Source of the DNA: Candidatus Methanomethylophilaceae archaeon
Lineage (GTDB): Archaea > Thermoplasmatota > Thermoplasmata > Methanomassiliicoccales > Methanomethylophilaceae
Direction: 5' to 3'
DNA: 8,880 nucleotides
NCBI GenBank assembly: GCA_017475875.1
Contig: JAFVET010000277.1
Span: 1-8,880 of the forward strand
Position numbers and translations under genes: made by a program. Each line of letters opens with the position of its first letter. The stretch's first letter is position 1. Shown piece by piece: positions 1 through 5,836 of the stretch. Under the pieces are notes generated by a model, which saw nothing but the letters and a program-made list of their open reading frames with translations, searched no databases and was not told the origin of the DNA.

Positions 1-1277
1 ATTCCATCATCAATCAGACTTTGGACGTCATCAACATGCGCATGTTCGTCAAGAGACTGTGCAGAATGTACCACGAGGCCTTCGGCATGAAAACCGTGAT
101 TCTGGTGGACGAGTACGATCACTGGGCACAAGGCATCGGTTCGCGTCCGCTCATGGACGCGATCATGAAAGAGCTGACCCCTTTCATGGAGCAGTGTTTC
201 AAGTTCAACGACGACATTCGCTTCGGAGTAGTCACCGGGATAATGCCGTTGGCCAAGACCGGCATGCTGAGCAGCTTCAATAACGCTAGCGTCTGCAGCA
301 TACTAGAGACGGTGGGCGACGAGTTCTTCGGTTTCATGGAACAGGAGGTTCTGCGTCTGCTGCAGGATACCGGCAACGAACCAGAGAAAATCACAGAGAT
401 ACGCGAGTGGTACGACGGATACCGTTTCGGCGATGCCGAGGTGTACAACCCGTACAGTGTCATCCTCTATCTGAAGAACGGATGTAGGCCCGAAGGGTAT
501 TGGAACGGACAGACCGGCGGTGGTCTATCTTCGGAGCTCGTATCGTCGCTGGGTCCCGGCCCGCTGATGTCTCTGATGGGGATGTACGAGCGCGGAGAGG
601 TCGTCGAGTCACCGATAAACGTGCGCGTCGACTATGCCGATGTCCTCTCTCCGAAAGCCGAACCTTCCACGGTGTACTCGTACCTGGCGATGGCAGGGTG
701 TCTGAAGACCGTCCGTACAGGTGGACAGGAAGATGGGATTCCCGTGTGCAAGGTCGGTATGGTCAACAAGGAGGTTTCGAAGGCTTTTGCATCCTTGGTC
801 CGTAGGGCCAAGGAGGCCAAGGTCCGTGTCAGGGTGGATCTCCCTTCGCATCTTTATGCGGGCGACCAGGACGGCCTCAGGGATGATTTCCAGTTCATAT
901 TGGCCGATGCCGCCATGGACCTGACCTGGGACGAGGGATCGTCGGACCCGAAGGTGTCGAAGCATGCCCACGAACTTTACAAGAACACCATCAACGGGGC
1001 CATCCGGGCATCGGGACTCGTCTCATCGACCGAAGTACCGAAGGGATTCGGGATATGCGACATCTTCATACCTCCCGCAGACGGGAAGCCGGCGGTCGTG
1101 ATCGAGATCAAGACCTCGAAGGCCGCTTGGCCATCAGACCTTGCCGATGACGCGTTCCTACAGATCTTGGACAAGGGGTACGTTTCACAGCCGTTGGACG
1201 GCGGAGCGATATGGATCGCGGTTGGAATAAGGGTAAAGGAGGTCTGCGTGAGGACCTCGAACGGGTACTCGTTCTGA
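1..1277 (+). CDS. AAA-ATPase-like protein with C-terminal PD-(D/E)XK nuclease-like domain, 5'-partial
   Basis: The frame is open from codon 3-5 onward, with no stop before the left edge, so the gene starts outside the window. The TTG at 21 is only the first permissible start and is not believed. The visible part begins just before a Walker B-like strand, VILVDEYDHW (about bases 96-125). Further hallmarks of the AAA-ATPase_like family (PF09820 type) follow: GVVTGIMPLAKTGMLSSFNN (about 225-285) and WYDGYRF followed by YNPYSVI (about 408-465). The C-terminal part (about 1040-1180) matches the PD-(D/E)XK_9 fold that usually accompanies this ATPase: Asp in GICDIFI (codon 1059-1061), then EIK (codons 1104-1112), then an LQILDKGY segment. 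The P-loop must lie upstream. The family is common in gut and rumen Bacteroidales and archaea. Its role is unresolved (defence, DNA processing or selfish-element functions have been considered). The stop is TGA. It converges on the polymerase gene, with 96 bp between the two ends. Family assignment is from motif recognition. Confidence 0.85.
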   Translation, partial: SIINQTLDVINMRMFVKRLCRMYHEAFGMKTVILVDEYDHWAQGIGSRPLMDAIMKELTPFMEQCFKFNDDIRFGVVTGIMPLAKTGMLSSFNNASVCSILETVGDEFFGFMEQEVLRLLQDTGNEPEKITEIREWYDGYRFGDAEVYNPYSVILYLKNGCRPEGYWNGQTGGGLSSELVSSLGPGPLMSLMGMYERGEVVESPINVRVDYADVLSPKAEPSTVYSYLAMAGCLKTVRTGGQEDGIPVCKVGMVNKEVSKAFASLVRRAKEAKVRVRVDLPSHLYAGDQDGLRDDFQFILADAAMDLTWDEGSSDPKVSKHAHELYKNTINGAIRASGLVSSTEVPKGFGICDIFIPPADGKPAVVIEIKTSKAAWPSDLADDAFLQILDKGYVSQPLDGGAIWIAVGIRVKEVCVRTSNGYSF

Positions 1278-1314
1278 GTCCCCGACAACCTGACGTCCCA
1301 TTGCCCATGAACAT

Positions 1315-1327
1315 CGCCGATCCGGCG
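1315..1327. repeat. Small inverted repeat in convergent spacer
   Basis: The arms CGCCG and CGGCG are separated by ATC, giving a 5-bp stem with a 3-base loop. It lies between the ends of the two convergent genes, just before the stronger hairpin at 1344-1367. It may add to 3'-end structure of the plus-strand transcript, but it is short enough to be chance in GC-rich DNA. Confidence 0.3.
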
Positions 1328-1343
1328 TCGCTCCCTGATAGGA

Positions 1344-1367
1344 CGGGGTCCGGTTCACCGGACCCCG
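1344..1367. terminator. Perfect 11-bp hairpin between convergent genes, putative bidirectional terminator
   Basis: The left arm CGGGGTCCGGT (1344-1354) and right arm ACCGGACCCCG (1357-1367) are exact reverse complements around a two-base centre (TC). In practice this folds as a 10-bp stem with a 4-base loop. It starts 7 bases beyond the polymerase stop codon on the minus strand and 66 bases beyond the nuclease-like gene on the plus strand. There is no clear T-run on either side, and archaeal termination mainly depends on oligo-T. It may therefore be a transcript 3'-end stabiliser or a barrier between convergent units rather than a classical terminator. The structure is seen directly; the role is inferred. 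Confidence 0.5.
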
Positions 1368-1373
1368 CCCAGA

Positions 1374-2945
1374 TCAGAAGAAGTCCGACAGTTTGCACAT
1401 GCGGACCTTGTCGTCGTTGAAGACCGAGTCCATGCTCTTCTCCATGATCCCGATCCTTTCCATCGTGTAGGTGTCCAGACCGTACTTCTCGCCCATCTCC
1501 TTCGAGACGGCGAGGTACTTCTTGACGCTCGCCTCGTGGACCGTCAGCGTCAGGTCGTTGCCGCACCCGGGCACGGTGCACTTCCCAGACAACGGGATGC
1601 GGCGGTATTTCTGACCGCACTTGGTGCACCTCACAGTCTGCGCGGAGAACGACCTAAGGTTTCCTATCATGTCAGGCAGGAAGTGCTTGTTGATGACTCT
1701 CGACGCCTCGTCCTTCTCATCGACCGCGCGGATCTTCTTTCCGAGCATGAGCTGCGCGTCCAGTTTGTCTCTCATGGTCTCCAGCGTGCTGTAGGTGGAC
1801 TTCTTCGGACCTTCCGAGATGTCGTGGGTGTCGTGGGTGAAGCCGAGGTGCTGGTACTGGTCCGGCGTCCCGATCCTCCCGGCGATGAGGTCCATGATCT
1901 TCTCGATCTCCTTGGGGTCCTTCATGTCCATGGCCGCTCTGTAGAACTCGATCGGGTACCTCCTGAGGCAGTCGACGTTGTGCGCCTCCTTGTCGATCTC
2001 GTTCGGATCGAGCTTGGTTGTAAGAACAAGAGGTGCGTCCATCAGCCCTCCGCGACGGTCCGGCAGGAACGTCTTGGAGAAGTTCAGCAACCCTTCCAAG
2101 GCGAGGATGATACAGTCCTCGTCGCCGTCGCAGTTCCTCCTCTTCGAGGCGTGGAAGAACGGGTGCCCGTAGCATCCCAGGACATCGGCGTAACCGATGA
2201 TGCGGCAGAGGATTCCACCGGACGTGTGCGGCGCCAGTCCTACGGTCACGTGTCCGATGAGGTCCTGCCTCTTCTCGACGTTGTAGAACCTGTCCATTCC
2301 ATAGAGCAGTTCGAGTTCGTCGTCGACGAACTTGGCCACCCTGACCATGTAGTCGCCGCAGTCCTTGGCCGGGATGATGTCCTGCACCAGAAGCTCGCAT
2401 ATCTGCTCCGGATCGGTGAGCGGGTCGCCGTTCCAGTCGTGCGTGTATCCGAGCTCGTGCGCCTTCTCTATCGACAACCCGATCTCCCTGGGACGGAAGT
2501 GCGTGAGCGGGATGTCGGTCATGTCGTACCTTATGGTCCCGTCCCTGAACGGGTACACGTCGTTCATGTAACGCAGGATGCCTTTCTCAAGGCATTCGAT
2601 CGTTTTGGTCTTGGAGGTCATCTTGTCGCAGCACTTCAGCTCCTTCGGGGGTCTGACCTTGAGCCTGGCGCATGCTATCCTGAGGTCGTTCTCGATGTCT
2701 ATGTCCATCGGTGCCGGACCCATCTCGCCGTAGTTCCCGGCTTTGGGCACATAGCGGGTGTGGCTCCCGCAGGTGAAGCAGATGTTGCTGTGGGTTAACG
2801 TGTTGCACCTGTCGCAGAGTCTGTTCGCCACCTCCGTGTTGATGCACGGATGGCCGTTCACGCGTCTGGAAGGATCCTTTTTAATCGCTTCAATCGTGGA
2901 GATGAGCTCCTTGGTGGTGTCGACGCTCTTCCCCAATGGGTACAA
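1374..2945 (-). CDS. polC: DP2 C-terminal segment as read under the standard code (codons 607-1129)
   Basis: This is the part downstream of the amber codon. A gene caller can only start it at TTG 2945, since the first in-frame ATG lies about 73 codons further on, beyond the first zinc site. An AGGA lies 8 bases before that TTG, but the six codons skipped between TAG and TTG (TPRIYG) match the conserved region, so this is not a convincing natural start. Full-length numbering is used below. A Cys4 zinc site CDRC...CFTC lies at 650/653/662/665. The segment HPFFHASKRRNCDGDED leads into the catalytic Asp879 and Asp881, followed by LEGLLNFSKTFLPDRRGG and MDAPLVLTTKLDPNEID. A second zinc site has Cys 1046, 1049, 1062 and 1067. 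The protein ends MCKLSDFF, resembling the C-terminal PCNA-binding peptide of DP2. The stop is TGA. Confidence 0.85.
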   Translation of the reverse strand: MYPLGKSVDTTKELISTIEAIKKDPSRRVNGHPCINTEVANRLCDRCNTLTHSNICFTCGSHTRYVPKAGNYGEMGPAPMDIDIENDLRIACARLKVRPPKELKCCDKMTSKTKTIECLEKGILRYMNDVYPFRDGTIRYDMTDIPLTHFRPREIGLSIEKAHELGYTHDWNGDPLTDPEQICELLVQDIIPAKDCGDYMVRVAKFVDDELELLYGMDRFYNVEKRQDLIGHVTVGLAPHTSGGILCRIIGYADVLGCYGHPFFHASKRRNCDGDEDCIILALEGLLNFSKTFLPDRRGGLMDAPLVLTTKLDPNEIDKEAHNVDCLRRYPIEFYRAAMDMKDPKEIEKIMDLIAGRIGTPDQYQHLGFTHDTHDISEGPKKSTYSTLETMRDKLDAQLMLGKKIRAVDEKDEASRVINKHFLPDMIGNLRSFSAQTVRCTKCGQKYRRIPLSGKCTVPGCGNDLTLTVHEASVKKYLAVSKEMGEKYGLDTYTMERIGIMEKSMDSVFNDDKVRMCKLSDFF

Positions 2946-4763
2946 TCCGTAGATCCTGGGGGTCTATTCACGCTTGTCCGCCTTCTCCGGACGGCCCATA
3001 CGCGTTCCGATACGGGTCATCGCCCTGGCGCGGACCTCGTAACCAGCGGCGGCACTGATCGCCGAGAGGGTGTCCTCCCCGGTCAGCGGACATTTCTCCA
3101 CGAATCCGTCTCCGTTCCATTCGATCCCGAGGCAGTCCATCATCGGGCGGGAGTACTTCTCGTCGATGACCACCTCCTCACCGTGCACGCGGTGCAGGGC
3201 GCAGAGGTCCTCGAGGATCCTCTTGGTCCTCGGCTCCTTGGCGAGGACCAGGTTCGTGCAGTCGTAGCGTCCGGTAGCGAGGATATGGTCCCTCAGTGCG
3301 GTTATGTTCTCCAACGGGCTGTCGGACCAGAACAGGTTGAACTTCGGATGGAGCGGGACTCCCAGCGTCGCGCACATCTCCTTGGCGCGGTCGTAGGTGG
3401 GATCCTCCCAATCCTCGGGCAGGTCGCCCTTGGCTTCCAGCTCCAACCTATGCCACTCGATGGGATAACCGCATGGGACGAGGGTGTGGTTGTTCTCGCA
3501 GAACTCGCCGTACGGGATCAGTATCTCGCCGTTGTCGACTATCTCCGCTATCCTCGGGCGGACGGCCAACGCCTCCTCGACCGTGCCGCAGTACACCAGG
3601 TCGCCGTTGTTCAGCAGGACGGTCGGCCCCTCGAGAACATCGCAGGGCGTGACGACGCACGCCTTGCCAGGTCTCTCGATCTTCAGCTGGGTGCCGAGGG
3701 CCATGAAGTCGTCCATGACGTACATGGTGGCGGGGCTGTAGGCAAGGGACGCCAAGCCGGCGGTCCTGGCACGCCCGTAACGGAGCCTGAACCCTCCGAC
3801 CTTGCACGGATGCCCGAAAATGGGCCTTCCGGCGACGATGTCCTTGAGGTACTTCTCCAGCGGTTCTACCTTCTTCGCCTTGTCCTTGTCGCCTTTGTCA
3901 ACTGTTTTGTGAGCATCGAGGTACTGTCCGATGAACTCCCACCCCTTCAGCCCGATCTTGTCGACGTGCTTCTTCAGCTTCGGTGCCTTCAGGCACATGC
4001 CTTCGGCTATGACAAGGCACACTCCTCCGCGGACGCGGTTGGTCTCTATCCTCGGGAGGTCGCGGAAACCGGAGATCTCCATCTGTTCCGTCGGTTCCCC
4101 GTCGACGCATACCGGACAGTTGCGCACGATCAGGTCTATCTCGTCCGCTGTGGGGGTGTATTGGAGGCTGGCGCACTGCTTGTACAGGGGGATCTCCTCC
4201 AACATGCGACCGATCTCCTCCTCGGTGGGTTTGTAGCGTCCTATACCGAGTTCCGTCCTCACGACGTCGGCGATGAGCACGCTCATCGCCTGTCCGGTAC
4301 CTCCGGCGGCACGGATCGGACTCGAGAAGACGAGGTCGACGTAGTCGGTTCCATCAGAATTCTTGCGTATCCTGGTGAAGGCTATGCCTTCCAGCGGTGC
4401 GACCAGGATTCCTTCGGTCAACACCGCAAGCCCCACACGGGTGGCGCGGTCGAGGGCCTCCTCCATGCTGGCGGCGGGCCTCTTCGCCATCTCCTTCGCC
4501 ACCATCAGGGCGACCAGCTCACGGTTGTGGTATTCCTTGGTGAGCCTGCGGATGTCGTCAGCCACGCCTTCGACATGGTAGTCCGCCAGCAGCTTCTCCA
4601 CACGGGATGCGAGGTCCGAAGCCTGCGGCACCTCCACGACCGTCTCCGGGTCGAAACCCTTGGAGCGGGCCTCCTCCGCAATCTTGTAGCAGATATCCTT
4701 CTGCCTGATGAGGCCCTCGAAGTAGGCCTCCATCTCGGGACTCGCAGCGACCTTCTCGGTCAT
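1374..4763 (-). CDS. polC: DNA polymerase II (PolD) large subunit DP2, full length by readthrough of an in-frame TAG
   Basis: DP2 is the catalytic subunit of the archaeal D-family replicative DNA polymerase. It works with the small exonuclease subunit DP1, which is not in this window. Reading from ATG 4763 to TGA 1374 gives 1129 codons, a normal length for inteinless DP2, with a single TAG at codon 600 (2966-2964). Both sides are in the same frame, and sense codons follow the TAG immediately (Thr-Pro-Arg-Ile-Tyr-Gly-Leu-Tyr-Pro-Leu-Gly). The region reads RMGRPEKADKRE-TAG-TPRIYGLYPLG. It aligns without gaps to the family pattern I recall, RMGRPEKAxxRxMxPPxHxLFPIG, with TAG at the Met position. 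The catalytic motif NCDGDED lies at 877-883, beyond the TAG, so only the readthrough product would be a polymerase. ATG 4763 overlaps the NOG1 stop as ATGA, with a purine-rich GGAAGAGGAAGAG just upstream as ribosome binding site. Pyrrolysine is the likely residue. Amber mutation, a split gene or a sequencing error are alternatives. Confidence 0.82.
2931..2961 (-). promoter_or_regulatory. Possible mRNA stem-loop just downstream of the amber codon
   Basis: In the minus-strand mRNA, CCCCA (2961-2957) can pair with TGGGG (2935-2931), extended by a G-U and a G-C pair. An inner UAC/GUA stem closes a GGAUU loop. The structure starts three bases after TAG (the first paired base is the third after the stop). 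It could slow the ribosome or act as a readthrough-favouring element. The outer stem is only five pairs and the region is GC-rich coding DNA, so chance is a real possibility. Confidence 0.25.
2964..2966 (-). other. In-frame amber codon, candidate pyrrolysine (codon 600 of DP2)
   Basis: On the minus strand the codons read CGT GAA TAG ACC CCC AGG ATC TAC GGA TTG. The frame continues open for 529 further codons to TGA at 1374. There is no length change relative to the family around this point, so one substitution-type codon accounts for the interruption. In archaea with the pyl system, TAG is decoded by tRNA-Pyl charged by PylS. Those genes are not in the window. Confidence 0.7.
2964..4763 (-). 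CDS. polC: DP2 N-terminal segment as read under the standard code (codons 1-599)
   Basis: This is the part upstream of the amber codon, and what an ordinary gene caller would report as a 599-residue protein. The N-terminal helical region opens with MEAYFEGLIRQKDICYKIAEEA, typical of DP2. It continues through SSPIRAAGGTGQAMSVLIAD (about 169-188), a Cys pair in NCPVCVDGEP (about 239-248) and GRPIFGHPCKVGGFRLRYGR (312-331). After that come YSPATMYVMDDFMALGTQLK and CENNHTLVPCGYPIEWHRLE, all strongly DP2-like. It ends in RIGTRMGRPEKA (584-595) followed by DKRE and TAG. These motifs belong to the barrel and clamp core of the polymerase, and the catalytic aspartates are not in this half. A protein ending here would be an inactive fragment. 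The acidic and basic linker around 280-300 (VDKGDKDKAKKVEPLEKY) is lineage-variable in the family. Confidence 0.85.
   Translation of the reverse strand: MTEKVAASPEMEAYFEGLIRQKDICYKIAEEARSKGFDPETVVEVPQASDLASRVEKLLADYHVEGVADDIRRLTKEYHNRELVALMVAKEMAKRPAASMEEALDRATRVGLAVLTEGILVAPLEGIAFTRIRKNSDGTDYVDLVFSSPIRAAGGTGQAMSVLIADVVRTELGIGRYKPTEEEIGRMLEEIPLYKQCASLQYTPTADEIDLIVRNCPVCVDGEPTEQMEISGFRDLPRIETNRVRGGVCLVIAEGMCLKAPKLKKHVDKIGLKGWEFIGQYLDAHKTVDKGDKDKAKKVEPLEKYLKDIVAGRPIFGHPCKVGGFRLRYGRARTAGLASLAYSPATMYVMDDFMALGTQLKIERPGKACVVTPCDVLEGPTVLLNNGDLVYCGTVEEALAVRPRIAEIVDNGEILIPYGEFCENNHTLVPCGYPIEWHRLELEAKGDLPEDWEDPTYDRAKEMCATLGVPLHPKFNLFWSDSPLENITALRDHILATGRYDCTNLVLAKEPRTKRILEDLCALHRVHGEEVVIDEKYSRPMMDCLGIEWNGDGFVEKCPLTGEDTLSAISAAAGYEVRARAMTRIGTRMGRPEKADKRE
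4760..4763 (-). promoter_or_regulatory. ATGA stop-start overlap coupling NOG1 and DP2
   Basis: On the minus strand the four bases ATGA hold both the DP2 start ATG (4763-4761) and the NOG1 stop TGA (4762-4760). The last NOG1 codons (Met-Glu-Glu-Glu-Glu-Leu-Gln) supply the purine-rich ribosome-binding stretch for DP2. This fixes the DP2 start and indicates one mRNA with termination-reinitiation. Confidence 0.85.
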
Positions 4764-5773
4764 TGCAGCTCTTCCTCTTCCATCGCTTTCTCACGGAACA
4801 CCCTGCGCATCTCGGTGATCAGCACTTCGGTGAGGGCCTCCATGCCGTCCCCGGTCTGGGCGGAGAACGCCATGCGGCCGTCACCCGTGGTGTAGATGTC
4901 GGATTTGCTCTCCGCGACGATTATCTTCACGCCTTCGAAGCTCTCCTGTATGTTGGCGAGCAGCTTCTCCTGCACCTCCCTGGAGAACCCGCAGGTCTCC
5001 GAAGGATCGATGACGAAGATCATCACGTCGGTGAGGTACCTCAGCGCGAGGACCGCCTGCCTCTCGATGGCGTTCCTCTCCTCGTAGCTGCGGTCCAGCA
5101 GTCCGGGGGTGTCTATTATCTGATATTTCCTCCAGTCGTCCTGGACGTGTCCCACTATTATCCCCTTGGTTGTGAACGGGTAGGGGGCTATCTCAGGTGC
5201 GGCCGTGGAGAGCACCGTGACCAGGTTGCTCTTCCCCACGTTGGGGAATCCGGCGACGACCAGCGTGGGCACCTTCGGGTCCACCGCCGGCAGCTTGCGG
5301 AACTTGTTCTTCGACTCCTGCAGGAAGTCGAGGTCGTCGGAGATGCGCTTGACGTAGGAGTTCAGCCTCCCGTAGAACGACTTCCTTATCGATTCGATGA
5401 TCTCCGGGTCCTTGGACCTGCGGATGTCTTTGAGGGCGTCGTTCTTCAGCTTCTCGGTCTTGCTCGCGCACCAGTTGACGGCGCCTAGCGCCTTCTTGTA
5501 TCTGTCGATTCCAATGACAATGTCCACGAGCTCGGGCAGGAAGTCCTCCTCCTTGTCCATCCTCGGGAACATCTTGACGTAACCCTGGAGGGCGGTGACC
5601 ACTATGTCCCCTGACGCCGTCACTTTGGCGAGGGCGGTCTTCTTCCTTCCGTCCAGTGCGTTGGTGCCGTTTATGAGGATCTTGGATGCCCTGTGGAACG
5701 CCTTCTCCATGAGCTCGTCAGACGACAGCACCGTAGGTATCTTGTAATCCATTCCGGCCATGGCTCTCCCCAT
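4760..5773 (-). CDS. NOG1-family GTPase (ribosome biogenesis)
   Basis: This is an Obg/HflX-class GTPase of the NOG1 type, which acts in large ribosomal subunit assembly. The N-terminal helical NOG1 domain occupies about residues 1-165 and opens IPTVLSSDELMEKAFHRASK. The G domain follows: G1 GFPNVGKS (175-182), the NOG1 signature APYPFTTKGIIVGH (G2 region) and G3 DTPG (221-224). The G4 position reads SKSD (289-292) instead of the usual NKxD, and G5-like SAQTGDG comes after it. The length of 337 residues fits archaeal NOG1, which lacks the eukaryotic C-terminal extension. Three ATGs compete as start: 5773 (GAGG 8 bases upstream), 5761 (GGGGAG close upstream) and 5752 (MDYKIPTV, closest to where homologs begin). 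5773 is reported, but the true start may be 9-21 bases further in. The TGA stop overlaps the DP2 start codon (ATGA), indicating translational coupling. Confidence 0.9.
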   Translation of the reverse strand: MGRAMAGMDYKIPTVLSSDELMEKAFHRASKILINGTNALDGRKKTALAKVTASGDIVVTALQGYVKMFPRMDKEEDFLPELVDIVIGIDRYKKALGAVNWCASKTEKLKNDALKDIRRSKDPEIIESIRKSFYGRLNSYVKRISDDLDFLQESKNKFRKLPAVDPKVPTLVVAGFPNVGKSNLVTVLSTAAPEIAPYPFTTKGIIVGHVQDDWRKYQIIDTPGLLDRSYEERNAIERQAVLALRYLTDVMIFVIDPSETCGFSREVQEKLLANIQESFEGVKIIVAESKSDIYTTGDGRMAFSAQTGDGMEALTEVLITEMRRVFREKAMEEEELQ

Positions 5774-5784
5774 CCTTCTAGCCT

Positions 5785-5795
5785 CTAATAAACAT
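5785..5795 (-). promoter_or_regulatory. Weak TATA-like element upstream of NOG1
   Basis: On the minus strand the spacer reads ATGTTTATTAG, the only AT-rich stretch in the 63-bp gap. With the usual archaeal distance of about 25 bases from TATA to transcription start, initiation would fall near 5761-5767, at or just before the ATG at 5761. That would give a leaderless or short-leader mRNA for NOG1-DP2. The match to the archaeal consensus is poor and no BRE is evident, so this is a weak call. Confidence 0.25.
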
Positions 5796-5835
5796 GGCGA
5801 TGGACGGTGGGAGCGTCCCGTCCACCGCCGTCGCC
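5796..5835 (-). terminator. Strong hairpin just after the large upstream gene, possible terminator or processing element
   Basis: GGCGATGG (5796-5803) pairs with CCGTCGCC (5828-5835) including one G-T pair. After a single bulged A, CGGTGGG (5805-5811) pairs with the TCCACCG run (5821-5827). This gives about 15 base pairs closing a roughly 9-base loop. It begins one base past the TGA of the large protein gene on the minus strand and is followed by the AT-rich TTTATTA. The position suggests a 3'-end structure separating that gene from NOG1-DP2. No long T-run follows, so termination is inferred only. Confidence 0.45.
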
Positions 5836-5836
5836 C

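Noticed and set aside
21..23. TTG at 21 as the start of the AAA-ATPase-like gene
   Set aside because: The frame is open before it, and the ATP-binding P-loop of the family must lie upstream, so this is a truncated view of a longer gene.
1536..2798. 420-codon plus-strand open frame opposite the DP2 C-terminal half
   Set aside because: Same reason: shadow of the catalytic half of DP2, rich in Arg/Val/Asp from reverse-complement codons.
2943..2966. Intein as the explanation for the DP2 interruption
   Set aside because: DP2 genes often carry inteins, but here nothing is inserted. The two parts are separated by one codon and the total length is normal.
2943..2966. Frameshift or degraded pseudogene
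   Set aside because: Both parts share the same frame, no other stop occurs in 1129 codons, and catalytic and zinc-site residues are preserved on both sides.
2850..4895. 681-codon open frame on the plus strand opposite DP2
   Set aside because: It is antisense to well-conserved DP2 and its translation shows no recognisable domain. GC-rich coding DNA commonly leaves such open antisense frames.
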